A stretch of 64,000 nucleotides of DNA from Collybia mongolica (lineage: Eukaryota; Basidiomycota; Agaricomycetes; Agaricales; Clitocybaceae): positions 1,736,001-1,800,000 of the forward strand of contig JAAXNY010000008.1 in the NCBI GenBank assembly GCA_013420905.1. Direction: 5' to 3'. The notes under the pieces were generated by a model, which had not been told where the DNA came from, did no database searches, and was given only the letters and a program-made list of their open reading frames with translations. Both the position numbers and the translations under genes were made by a program. Below, piece after piece: positions 34,871 through 47,056 of the stretch (the stretch's first letter is position 1; each line of letters starts with the position of its first letter).

Positions 34871-35717
34871 ATACTGTATATAGGGACATTCTAGCATAGT
34901 TAGCTTCTTTAGCTTGACCTAGCTGAATCAACCTCATTTACCTACTCTTGACTCCTCAATGCAAACTCAATCCTACTTGCCTTACAAAGGGAGTAGTGTA
35001 TCATTGAACAAACAATCTGACTTAGCCCTAAAGAGGGAGTCAGCAGACACTGGACTTACAGAGTCAATGGTCTTAGAACAAATGAACGACAAACCAGACT
35101 GACTTGGTAGATAAGGCCTAAACAGCTGTAACATGTATGACAACTCATTTTGAGTGCATCTTGTTGCATTGAGTTAGACATCTAGATGATTTACTCAGTA
35201 GAAGAAGCAGTGTGAAACCCCAAACACTCACCTTAGCTCCTACAACGGGGTACTGATGAATGATGTTCTACATGCTACAGGTGAGTGTATGCATCAAACA
35301 TCTTGGCTGTCTATTCACCAAACTGAGGACCTTGTCAGGGAATGAGAAAGATGGAAACCACTTAGAAGTTAGAAGATTGGGCATATCTTTTGGGTGTCTC
35401 TTTCCATCATCAAATTTGCTTGAGTTTAGATTTTTGATATTCTTTTAGAGCACATGTTGTTAGCCATTGGCAGATGCCTCCCCTAATTCATCTCCTACTT
35501 GTGATGGTGGGAAGCATGTTGGGATGTGGTGAGGCAGCAGTGCAACAATATTTGGGAAAATTGCCATGGTGGTTAGTGGAAGAGTTCAGACTTGGGGGAA
35601 ATCTTGAAAACAAGTGATGTTGATATATGTAGCTGATCAGATATCAAAAAGCAATGAAAAGTGATATCATCATGATGCTCAAAACCTCAGAAAAAGAAGA
35701 AATAAAGACATTGTAGT
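34871..35717. other. Repeat-derived non-coding stretch
   Basis: This is sequence of the transposon island with no coding frame. It is poor in CpG like its surroundings and may include LTR material of the protease-bearing element (for example around 34880-35260). I could not define termini. Confidence 0.4.
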
Positions 35718-35725
35718 GTCTGATT
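35718..35725. repeat. Target-site duplication, left copy
   Basis: GTCTGATT immediately precedes the element that starts at 35726 and is repeated exactly at 36555-36562. Confidence 0.9.
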
Positions 35726-36554
35726 CAGTGTTGGACTCTAAGGGGTTATTAATGGCATTTTTTTTCCTTAAGTCTTAAGTCTTAAGTAGTACCCTTAATT
35801 AATACCGCCCCCGCGCCTGATGACTGTGCAGCGTTCACGACTTTATTCTAAAGGGTTATAAACACTCTGACCAAAAATGGACATAACTGGTTACCATTTG
35901 AAATCATTGCCTGATCCCTCCAATTCACTGTCATCTGGTATCCTATGCTCATCTGCTTCCTCATCAGCCAGCAACTCCATCAACCGAGCCTCTTGAGTGT
36001 ATGCTTGCTACTTGTGAATCTGCCACATCTGCTGATCAATGTCTGTTTCTTTCCAAACAGCAGATTGAGTGATTGCAGCAGCCACTTTGACTGCTGGCAG
36101 CCATACACAGTGTCTGCGAAGTCATCATCATCTTCACTTCAATCTTGCTCTTCCTGAACCCATCTAGCCATCTCCCATTGCCATACTGTGCAAGACTTCA
36201 CCAACAGTTCCTGAGGTTGCACAGCCTCCCCATTACTTGCATTACTGTTGTCATCCAACACATCTGCATATTAGGGTACAGCCAGAAGTTCAGCTGCTTT
36301 TGTTTTCTTGTGGTTCTGGTGCTTCCCACAGTCTTCCACCATTCCCACTTCTCTCTGTGATGTGCTGTCTAGCTTATCTTATATACCATGGATTTGAAAA
36401 TATCATCATACTCTCAGGCTACACTATGAATTTCATATTTGATTCTAAGTCTTAATTAAGCCTTATCATCAACCATTCATGATCCTAACCCTTAGTCTTA
36501 GAAACACTTTAACCCTTAAGTCTTATTAACCTTTAACCCTTAGGGCCAACACTG
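35726..36554. mobile_element. Non-autonomous hAT-type DNA transposon, 829 bp
   Basis: The element starts CAGTGTTGGACTCTAAGGGG, and the reverse complement of its right end reads CAGTGTTGGCCCTAAGGG, giving imperfect terminal inverted repeats of about 22 bases. Both ends carry subterminal AAGTCTTA-type repeats (35770-35800 and 36450-36540). It is flanked by an exact 8-bp duplication, GTCTGATT, the size expected for hAT elements. No full transposase is present. On the minus strand a short open tail (ARLMELLADEEADEHRIPDD) near 35900-36000 ends at a stop and may be the degraded C-terminus of an ancestral protein. Confidence 0.88.
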
Positions 36555-36562
36555 GTCTGATT
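36555..36562. repeat. Target-site duplication, right copy
   Basis: GTCTGATT follows the right terminus of the hAT-type element and matches 35718-35725 base for base. Confidence 0.9.
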
Positions 36563-38230
36563 GAGAGCCAACTTGGTTGAAAATCATTGAAAATGACTAT
36601 TACTGATGTTTGGATAGAAACTTGGTAATGGATAGTAATTGATATAAAGCATTGTAAATACTCCCAATTGATTCCAATTACCAGATTTCTGACTGACTAA
36701 TATGAGTTTTTGACTAGTTCTAGTCATTTAATTGTCACATTTAGTCAAGCCCTAGTTAGTCATAGGTTAGTCATGTACATTAGTTATTATTACTAGTACA
36801 GAGGAGTTGGTCTAGCTACACCACCATACCTTTTTGAAATTAGTCCTCCCTACTGTTTCCCCTGGGTTTGTGATGGCATAGTTGAAGGATAGTGTTCATT
36901 AGTGGTTGCAGTGAGGGCTTAATGAAGCTGTTGCAACAAAAGCCTTAGTGTCTCTCTGAACAGTAAATTTGTCTAAAGACTCACATTATACAAAGGCCAT
37001 TGAAGGCCTGATCCTAAATGAGTTTGGGGTGCAATCACTGTATCTATTAGAAAGCAGGATGAGTGGTGTGGCTTAGGTATGGTGATGCAACAGCAGAGAG
37101 GAGCAAAGCAAGCATAAGAACCCTTGTTCATGTAAGCAGGAAACTGAAGGCAAGGAAAAATTTCTCAAAACTCTTTGCAGTTTATTTCGGTTTGGTAAAA
37201 ACACAAGTCTGACTATTGCCTGACCTCAAAATGACATCCGGACCAGGAACAGACCTGTGCGCCACCTAACACTGACAAGCCTTTTTACTGAGAAGCACCC
37301 CTGATACAGCATCTTTATATTGCTTGCATTACCAAGTTTTCACGTCCCTCATTAGGCATCCAAACATGTCTCCGCAGCCCGCTGTACGGGCGGCGCAATA
37401 CTCTCCTGGAGTGTGGAATAATGTTGTGTTTGAGGCGAACAAGCTGTGAAAGGGAAGCGTATAGGGAGTATGCTGGGCAAATCCTAAATTCATTTTCCAG
37501 TTATTGTCCTGCAATATCTATGGTATTAGAGGAAATAAAATGGTGATGCAATTCTAGAAGGGTTTGTCTGATGCGGGAGTTTTGTCTTCATAATAACTGC
37601 CCAACTTTCAGGAAGAGAGTAATTCAGGTGCTAGTTTACAAATATGTGGTGTGATTACTTACTATCGGTATTTTCACTAATAGTTCGCGTTTCACAAGTG
37701 GTGTCACAGAGAGGAGCTGGAAGTATATGAGGTGACTGAACAAAAAATAAAAAAGGGACAAGCGCACGAAAAGCGCAGCTGTTCCTGCCCCCACACTCCA
37801 GATTCCAAGGGAAGATGACCATCGTTTGGTGGCCTACATAAATAAATGGTGTGTTAGAAGAAGGTGGAAAGATTGACGCACAGTTAAGCTAGCATTGAAG
37901 GGAGACTGTGGGTGATATGCAAGGCGAGCCATCGTGTTGGGGTGAACGTTGGTGAATGGAGTTGAAAAACTGCTTCGGGAGGTGCCGGGCGGAGGGACAC
38001 ATATAGAGATATCATGTGACTGATGAGCACTTGGCGACATTTGTCTCATTCGCCCTCTGCTGCTTCCTCATTTTCGTGATTCTCTGTCTTCTTGCGACCT
38101 TTCTGAAGGGACCCCCTCCCCCTCCCCCGCTTTTTTATTCTTCTTCTCCTCTGTCTTTTTCTCTCCATCAACGCGCAACACAATCTGCACCAATCTCGGA
38201 CTCTCTAAGTAGAGTCTTGTCACTTCAATC
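36563..38230. other. Repeat-flanking intergenic region and forkhead promoter
   Basis: The first 600 bases are AT-rich and look like further repeat debris without coding content. From about 37200 CpG content returns to normal. The last 150 bases before the forkhead start (38095-38165) are strongly pyrimidine-rich, with CCCCCTCCCCCTCCCCC and TTCTTCTTCTCC runs, as in many basidiomycete core promoters. I see no other gene. Confidence 0.45.
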
Positions 38231-41151
38231 ATGTCTGACGCCCAGATATCTCCCATCTCTCAACTCTTACACACTCTTGGTATAACCAAAGAAGACTTGG
38301 AAAAGCGTAGTAATCAGATGCGCCAGTTCCTCACTGCTGAGGATGCCAACTCTTTACGCGTCGCAGACCGCGACGGCGCCCACGGCTCAAGCTCCACATC
38401 TGACCAGCGTTCAATGTCCCAATCTACGAGCTTGGCTGTATCTATAACGCGTTCCAGGTCTCGTACTAACTCGTATTCGTATCGGGACTCTACCCCTCCC
38501 ATGACGCCGATAAAATCTGAGGCAACCGAAGGCACTTTCTCCCTACGCCAATTTGATAGTATGGAAATGGTCATTGAACGCCAGAGACGACAGAATAGGA
38601 AGGAGAAAAAGGAACGACGGGAAAGAGAGCGCGAATTGGTAACGCGAACGGCCGTTCCCCATCCGCCGTCACCCTCACCAAGCAACACGTCACAGAGTAG
38701 TTTCAACCTGGACATGTTCATGCATTCACGCGACGGTCAGCGTGTCATGCTCACGGATGTTCTAGAAACTACCCTCAGTACATCTGCGAAGGTGTGTTAC
38801 TATGTTATAACGCGTGTTTTTCTGCTATGAGACTTTCTTTGTATGATTTAGCCCAACACACAGGCTGCACCGCCCGTGACGCCCCAACGAAGCAAGTATT
38901 ATAGAGACCACACGGTTCTTAGTGGTAACCCTTCTCAATCCCTCCAGGTGGGCTTATCGCCGCTCTAGCGAAGTCAGATGTCTGATCCACATCAGGACGA
39001 ACTTATCATGTTGAAAGCAGAGTCGCCAACTCCAACGCAAACGCGTCCTCCCTCTAATTTTGAATCACAGCTGCAGAATTATACGTATCCCCAATATCTG
39101 GCTCAGGCCAAATACCTTGCTCCCTCGTTTGGGACCGGACAAGCTAGCGCGTCCCCTAACCCGGTAACGCCTCAACATCAGCGCACATACGCCATACAGC
39201 GAAGGCTTGCGCATTCCCCCCTTCCCCCCTCCTCCCCTCCGCCAGCTTCTTCCCCAATTGTCACCCCCAGTCGCCGGGTTGTGAATTTAGTCTCCTCACC
39301 TGGGCCGATGGGACCTCTCCCTGATGAGGAAGAATATGATACTTTGCCTTATACACTTCCACCCGGCCCCTACTCTCCCAATAAGCCTGACCTTTCTTAT
39401 GCCGCACTTGTCGGGCGTGCAATCCTTTCCTCTCCAGATCATCGCCTCACGCTCCAGGAGATTTACGACTGGATCACGATCGTATTTCCACATTTCAAGC
39501 GAGGAGAACAAACGTGGATGAACAGCATCAGGCATGTTCTCAGCACAACAGTGTGCTTTCGCAAGGTACCACGAGAACGCTCCGTTGGCAGAACTCAGTG
39601 GGCTATATTTGATGAAGACTTGGAGTGTTTTAAAGGCGGTGGTTTCAGGAAACAACTTTGTAAAGATCTTATGAACGGGACTGTTACAAAAGACAAGCAT
39701 GCTGCTCCGAAGGCAAAAAAAGGAAAGAAACGGGCTGCTGGGGATGGTGATTCTACAGCTGAGGCGCGTGGTAAAGCCAAAAAGTCGAAGAAAGACAATC
39801 ATATACCTTTGCACACAACTTCTATCACATCAATGTTTGTGCCCACAACTATGTCCTCGCACCCTCTTTTTCCACCAACTCGTCCTACACCTCACCATCA
39901 ACCCTACTATCAAAGTTGTTTACCCCAGCAGCCGCAACATCGACCTGGAGACATCATTTTTCCACCTCTACCGCCAGGAGTTGGATATACTCGATATATA
40001 GGCAATGTTCCTGCATCCGAGTTGCCATCCTGTTATGTTGAGTCTGAAGGAGTTGATGGAGGCGAGTGCGATTCCTCGCCAATGTCAATTGAACAAGAAA
40101 CATCATCTGCTCCAGTATCGACCATCTCGTCTGTTCCGGAACTTACTCCTAATCGCAGCTCATCTAGCCCACTGCCAGCTAGCAGTGAGGCGGGTCAAGA
40201 CACGTCTACTGTTCTGGAGGCTGACAAATCGTTGTGTGATATCAGTGCCTCCGTTGCCATTACCCGCCTGGATGAAGAGCTAGTGCTTTCAACCGATGAG
40301 GACGAACGCAATAGTTCTCTCTTTGGTCAAGTTGAATTCTTGGGAGAAACACTCAAACATACGGGGAACAGCTTACAGCCTGGAATCAAACTAAGCTTTG
40401 GTGGTCATATCAGCGAGGATGAGGATCAAGATGAGCCACTCTTAAAGCGCTCCAAAGGCTCTAAAAGGGCCGAAACAGGAAAACCCAAGGTATGTCATTA
40501 GGTAGGAACTTTCATACTCTGTTTTCTAACATTTTACTTTGCCTGTAGAAGCGAATGTCATTCCCACCGATTCCTACTTCCCCCACTCTTGACAGGAGGG
40601 CTGCTCCTTCCAAATCGACTAAAGTGTTGAAGGGGTCCGCTGGTTCGAAATCTCAAAATGCGCATCCAACAACATCTCCCCCTTCCACGCCGCCAAGGAA
40701 TACTCATCAACTTCCCACCTCCTCTATACGCACACCCTTAGCGGAGAAGGACCTGTCTATAAATCCTGCGGCTCTGAGTACGGACGCCGATGACGATTAT
40801 GATTACGTGGAATCCGATACCCATAGAACTCCGCGCAAACGATTGTCTGACTCAGGGTTGGTCGGGGCTGCCCCAGTCACCCCTCGGCGGCTCGTCTTCC
40901 CGGCTAATCAGAATGATTCACCGTATCGCACACCAGGGTATGTGTATGGGACGTCTCCTTTTCGAACACCAGGATCGCGTGCAGTATTCGATCCACATGA
41001 CCCTGCGACGTTGTTGGACGAGGAACTTAGCCGGATGGGCGCATCAGGGTATGGTGATAGTCCAGCCGGTTTGTTTGGAAAGGCCAGAGGCTCCTTGCTA
41101 TATGATAGTCCGGGGCTACATAGCCCCAACCAGTGGCAGAAGTGGTGGTGA
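38231..41151 (+). CDS. Forkhead transcription factor, interrupted by an in-frame TAG
   Basis: N-terminal exons 38231-38791 and 38852 onward read ISQLLHTLGITKEDLEKRSNQ and TPQRSKYYRDH. The same frame continues into 38978-40489 and 40549-41151 with the forkhead domain: PDLSYAALVGRAILSSPDHR, LTLQEIYDWI, FPHFKRGEQTWMNSIRHVLS and FKGGGFRKQL. The segments are collinear in one frame, but TAG at 38966-38968, ten codons before MSDPHQDEL, separates them. From memory, Agaricomycete homologues carry both parts in one protein. Possible explanations are a nonsense allele, splicing that skips the codon (for example 38792-38968, in phase), or translation starting at 38978, which would give 704 residues including the complete DNA-binding domain. 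After the domain come a nuclear-signal-like KAKKGKKRAAGDGD, acidic Ser-rich segments and TP-rich C-terminal repeats. Targets are unknown. Confidence 0.8.
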
Positions 41152-41996
41152 GCTACCCAACGGTTTACGATCTATATTTTTATATACGTCCCCCAGTGGG
41201 ATGACAATCTTTTGGGCCACCCTCTATGTTTTTATTATGATGACTCCTTCTATCCCCTCCCCCGTTCCCCGTGTTCGCTCGCGTCTACATAACATAACTC
41301 GAAACGTCTGTACACCTCACGAAATTGTATCTCTACTTATGGTTATTTCAGTCTATGAATCCATTGTTGTTAAGATTTCGGAGGTAGGGAGATTATCTGA
41401 CAGGTAGGTATGCGTGAGCATGCACCAACCGTCAAGACCCCCGCACAGTATCGACATCGTTCGACACCGTATCAGTGTCTTTATGAGATCTTGCTTCTGT
41501 TGGAGTCATATCTTGGATTCGGTACAGGCGGATACATGACCCTAGACCAGCGTTGCAAAAGGTCTGACGCCGTAAAACAGTAGCGCAGTAGGTGTTTGAC
41601 CTTGCTTATTTCTGGGCAACCTTCATAGTCATGGTCGCGTCTAGCATCATCAATGAAATATTTTGTTAGAGCTGTACCCAAGTTGTGTCGTGATTATGTT
41701 CCCTGGTCAAGAGATGCAGTTAAAGAAATGTATTGGACTCCGGGTTAACGAGCGGCGCTAAAATATGTTAGTAGTTTTGTACTGAGATCGTAGATTAAAT
41801 TATGGTTGGGAAAGACTCTTGGGCCAAAATAGAGATGAATTGTTGTACTGGATGTCACAGTTTGTCACACATGTAAGTGACGATCTTTCCAGGAGTACGC
41901 TGTCTGTTTCCTTTTGCTGTCCTTCCCGTCCTCCACCTCTTCTGTTTACCAATTTACATCTCTCGAGCCAGCCCTGGAGCTTGCAGGCCACAAGCA
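41152..41996. other. Intergenic, no gene seen
   Basis: The 3' region of the forkhead gene and the 5' region of the LIM-RhoGAP gene. No RNA gene or repeat is visible. A pyrimidine-rich stretch at 41905-41960 probably belongs to the core promoter of the downstream gene. Confidence 0.5.
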
Positions 41997-44900
41997 ATGA
42001 GCAATGATCAAGATCATGGTCAGGCGCCATCTCCACGGTTGAACAACCAACATACACCTCAATCTGGTTCACCCACAGGCATATTTGCCGAACCTGAATC
42101 GTCAAGACTACAACATATCCAGACACAGACGAATTCGCACTCAATATTACCATATGCCACCCCGCCTACAAACCCTGTTCGCCTTCCAGACCGTCCGAAT
42201 ATCCCGACAAGATCATCAACTTTGGGCAGTTCTGAGCCTGATCGTAATCTGTTGGCCAATATATACCCTACGCATGCTCGCAGCGAGGACTTAAATCATG
42301 GTAACAGCTCATCAAATAACTATCCTTCAGCCTTTCCCGGATCTTCTCCGAGGCCTTCACCAGCGTTTCTAGCTTCGGCTGGGAGCAGTCGACCGTCCAC
42401 GCCTCCAAGCTCCAAATCCAAACATCCTTCTTCTTCTGGACATTCTGAAGGGTCGGGTCGTCGCACCAGTGTTGCCTCGTTCTCGTCTGCTCACTCCGGA
42501 TCCTCTTCGCAATCTGGACATGGCAGACCACCACCAACGACGGCTTCTTCCACTGCTGCTAGCCTTACATTGACGTAAGTACTTTATATGAAATGTTGAA
42601 AATCATAAACTATTTTCTCATGGTCCTCTCGATCTGATCTCGTCATCATCACAGTACTTGCTCTGCGTGCGGAAAGGCAATGCAGGGGCCATTTGTTCGT
42701 GCTCTGGGAACGGTTTTTCATCTGAATTGCTTTAAATGCATGGTACGGATTCAGTCCTCCTTGATATTGATATACACGGCTCATTAGGGTATAGGACTGT
42801 GGGGATGTTGTTGCCTCAAAATTCTTTCCAATTGAGGGGCCAGACAGCCGACAGCATCCTTTGTGCGAACGTGACTACTTTCGACGTCTGAATCTTATCT
42901 GTGCGAAGTGTGGGATGGCTTTACGGGGTAGTTATATTACAGCATGCAGTACGTCGAGCCCTAATACCTTCTGATCCATTATCCTCACTCTTCTCCCAGA
43001 CAAGAAATTTCATGTAGAACACTTTACATGTTCTCTATGCCCCACCTTATTTGGACCTCAAGATTCGTATTACGAACATGATGGGGACGTGTATTGTCAT
43101 TTCCACTATTCAACTCGTTTTGCGACGAAATGTGCCGGTTGCAACAGCGCAATTCTAAAGCAGTTTGTGGAAATTAATCGCAACATGAAAGATGAATGCT
43201 GGCATCCAGAGTGTTACATGATCAACAAGGTGAGATTCTTGTTATTATTCATTTTCTCACCTACTGATAGCCTGTAGTTCTGGAATGTCAAAGTCGTGTC
43301 CCGGAGGCCCACAAGTTCTGCGTCACTAGAGGGAGTGGCAGATGACCCACCTTACATAGAAGAAGAACAGCGAGAGACTCCAACTTCATTGAAAGAGAAA
43401 CAAGCTCGGATGGAACAGCAGGTCTACCGAATATGGACGTGCGTGTGGTACCAATGATACATTATTAATATTGTTTTAGTATTGATATGACTTTCCAGAG
43501 TTCTATCAGCATTTGAAGAATCAAGTGCTGCTTGTATCTCAGATATGTTGCGGCAGGTCAGCAGTGGCCAATATCTAGACGCGATCCGAATGGCAGAAAA
43601 ATTTATCCTCAACGTGGAAGTATTATTTGCGACAATCGATGACCTCGAATACCATTTTGCGCGGCTCAATTTGAAAGGTTCGTCTTGTGATCCTCCTTTC
43701 ATACGTGCTTACACATTCACAGGGATGTCGCACGTACGTGAAGCGCGAATGCTATGTCGAAAGACTGTGGAGCTCTTCACCTTGCTATCGCACACACAAG
43801 AAACCGGATCACGAAGGATGGGAATGACGCAAGAGCTGCTTGCCCTTGTGACGGGCCTCGCCCACTACCTGAAAATCCTCATCAGGATAGCACTTACAGG
43901 AGCATTGAAATTGGAAAGGGAGCAAAGTGTCCGTGAGGCCATGGCGTCGTTCTTGGATAAGCTTCATCTCCTTGCGGTACAAGGAGGTAACCCTGCTGCA
44001 AGGAGGCTGATCAAAGGGCAGAATGGGGAAGTGATGACACCCAGCGGGACTGGGAATTATGGGACCCAGGCCGTGACGTATGGGTTCCGGAGTTTAGCTC
44101 CGGAAAATGCCGGAGACTCCCCTTTCAGAGAAGGCTCTGCTAAAGTTTCCTCCAGTAATCCGCCGTCGGATTTGTGTGTCAAGTGCAATCTTACGGTGGA
44201 AGAGGATTGTGTCCGTTTGGGTACTTATCAGAGATGGCACTCGCACTGCATCCAATGCGCACAGTGCGGCAAGGTTGCTGCTGTGTCACCTATGAAGGAA
44301 CCGCCACGGGCTGGGGATGAGAGAGAGGGGAAGGAGGTCATATCCAAGGATCAGCTGCCCAAACTCTCCACAGCACGAAGGCCACCTGCCAATGTGGGAC
44401 ATTTCGTATATGACGTTGATTCAAGACGGGAAACGACCTCCTTTGGCGAAGTGCCCACCGTGATTCTTTGTGTTGATCACGGCCATGCAGGTTGTCGCGG
44501 AGGATTCCAGGCAGTTCAGCGACTAGAGCAATACGCTTTCTTACTGAATGTTGCCCTCCGGCGGCTCTATCTACTTTTAAAGAAACAGGGTGTGGTTCCA
44601 ATGTCTCCAGGTATATTTTGTTCATCGATATCCCCCTGTCCTCCACACTTATCCCTCTCTCCTCTTTGCAGTTGCAGCCCCACAAGGACAAGTACATTCT
44701 CCAACGGATCCAGATCCATACCGGAACTCAGCAGATATCATGCGGATGAAGTCAGTACATCTTGATCGTAAGCTTTCGGCGACTGCGCGTCTACCCAAGC
44801 GGTCAACAATTGTCGAAAGCCCGACTGGTAAAAGTGCCCACCCGTCCGACATCCTCCAGCCCCAGAAACAACATGAACATCATCCAACCTCCCATGTTGC

Positions 44901-46735
44901 ACCAAGTCAGCAGGGTCAACAGGGCCAAGTGCAATATCAAGGAATCTACCCATTGGCACAACACTCCCAGCATTCCCCACCTCCGCCACAACGTGGCCCG
45001 CCCAATATGGGGAAGCTTCCCATCGACACAAGTGGTCAAAGTCAAATACTCAGACCATCTTTTGCACGCAATAATACGGAAGTAATGATTGTTGACGAGA
45101 GCGCACCGAATTCACCAGCGAGAGACGAACCTCCTGTAACATCACTCGATGACGGCATCACACTTGCCGATATTCCCCAGATCATGGAAGCCGCACAGGC
45201 AAGAGAGCAGCAGCGATCTTTGCCACGGGAGAATTCAATACCATACATCGCCGAGTTGAGCGCTCTGGAGTTGGCGATTGTGAAACACTGCGCGGTTCTT
45301 GCGCTCACACGGTCACCTCTCAAAGACCAATTTGATCTCGACGAGCTGTTGGAGTTGGTAGAGCCAAAGAAGAGTGGATTTTGGAAATCTCTGTTTGGAG
45401 GTGGGGGGAAAGGTATCAAGAAGAAGGGTTCGCTTTCTTCTCTGTTTATGCAAGAAGATGCTTAATAAGAGTAATAGGTGTTTTCGGCGTGCCACTCGAT
45501 TTTCTGGTGGAGAGAGAAGGTTCGGATTCCCTACTCGGGGCAACACGAGAGACCTTGCGAGTACCAAGTTTCATCGATGATGTAATATCTGCCATGAGGC
45601 AAATGGGTTAGTGTTTTTTGTACATTTGCCTCGACTGAGGTTCCATCATTAATCCTTGAACAGACATGTCAATCGAGGGCATTTTCAGGAAAAATGGTAA
45701 CATTAGAAGGCTTAAAGATCTGACAGAAGCCATCGATCGAGACCCCTCATCTGTGGATTTATCACTCGATAATCCAGTACAGCTCGCCGCCCTCCTAAAA
45801 AAATTTTTGAGAGATTTACCAGACCCTCTCATGACGTTCAAATTGCATAGGCTGTTCATCGCTTCACAGTGTGGGTCGATCATCGTTCGCTCTTCAACAG
45901 TCCGTACCTTACGTTTAAATACGCAGCACTGCCGCTTGATTCTGATCGGAAGCGGTACCTTCACATGGTTTCTCTTATCATGCCCAAGAGTCACCGGGAC
46001 ACGATGGAGGTGCTTTTCGTTTTCCTCAAATGGGTAGCTTCCTTCGCGCATATGGATGCCGAGACGGGAAGTAAAATGGATTTGGGTAATTTGGCGACGG
46101 TCATTTGCCCCAGCATTCTCTACGCTCGAGGTCGGGATGCCATGCGTGATGAAACCTTTGGTGCTCTTCGTGTTGTCACGGCCCTCCTTGAGAATCAGGA
46201 TGAGTTTTTCACCGTCCCTGAAGAATTCCTCCAGATCATCCACGATCAAGAATACTTTGCTAATTATCTTGATCTTCCGGGCAAGGAATTCTTGAAGAAA
46301 TGCGACACATACATGCGAGTAAAGGGCCAGAACGGTCGACCACAACCTGGGACGCCATTCAGTGGCCCAAACAACAGCAATATGCCTCGTTATCCGATGC
46401 AGGCCTCACCCAATTTGGAGCGGCCCGGGATTATTGGGCCGTCCCAGTCGGAAAGAACAATTAGACCCATGCCCCCGCAGAACACCTCTTATCAAAATGC
46501 ATCTTACCCTCCTCCCAGCTCACCCACTCCACTACAAAACCTCTCATCTAACATTTCCCGAACACAGACGGAGGATTGGCCTGGTCCTCAGACACCTCGG
46601 CCGACCAATCCCGGAACATCATCAACACCTCGACCTGTTTCGTATCTGGGCCCCTCCAGACCTGCCGCTGACCCTTCGAACTCCCTCACCTCGAATGCTA
46701 ACGGCTATCCGTCGGTCGCCCGACAGCACACATGA
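41997..46735 (+). CDS. LIM-domain Rho GTPase-activating protein (Rga1/Rga2 type)
   Basis: Eleven exons sum to 4179 nt, or 1392 residues: 41997-42574, 42655-42742, 42795-42948, 43000-43229, 43278-43438, 43499-43677, 43723-44610, 44672-45427, 45478-45606, 45664-45870 and 45927-46735. A Ser/Pro-rich leader is followed by tandem LIM zinc fingers (CSACGKAMQGPFV, CGDVVASKFFPI, CAKCGMALRGSYI, CAGCNSAIL). A coiled region and a third LIM-like finger (CVKCNLTVEEDC, WHSHCIQCAQC) come next. The RhoGAP domain has the arginine-finger segment SIEGIFRKNGNIRRLKDL, then PVQLAALLKKFLRDLPDPL and MDLGNLATVICPSILY. It should stimulate GTP hydrolysis by Cdc42/Rho at growth sites (family knowledge). The tail is Pro/Ser-rich. 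Confidence 0.93.
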
Positions 46736-47056
46736 TGTACACTGCATTTTCTTCAGTACGAGTATAGTACAATTATATATTTTCCACGTTCCCTCCTTCC
46801 TCTCCTTGCCTTTTTCTTCATTATCTGTAGTTTACCATCCTGCGTTTGTACGCACTCGCTTATTGGGTACGATATGGACGAAGATATTCGCAGTACTCAT
46901 GATACCCCATGCATCAAATGTTGCAATCCAGATTTCCAAACAAGACTAAACTAAACTCACGCTTATGAAGCAAAACGCTGACATAAAAACCGCAAATGCT
47001 ATCAAAGACGATTGGCTCCCACTGGCAATCTCTCTCGAACACCTCGAGTATCGAGA
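46736..47056. other. Spacer between LIM-RhoGAP and NBP35
   Basis: About 320 bases between two plus-strand genes. No further gene is visible. An upstream ATG at 46965 opens a frame out of phase with NBP35 and looks incidental. Confidence 0.5.

Noticed and set aside
38978..41151. Treating the forkhead domain exons as a gene separate from 38231-38968
   Set aside because: The upstream part is collinear, in frame and adjacent, and resembles the usual N-terminus of the same family, so one gene with a lesion or unusual splicing is more likely. Translation from 38978 remains possible.
45871..45926. Short 32-base intron in the RhoGAP domain
   Set aside because: Too short to splice. A 56-base intron with donor GTGGGT and acceptor CGCAG gives the expected ASQSLPLDSDRKR.
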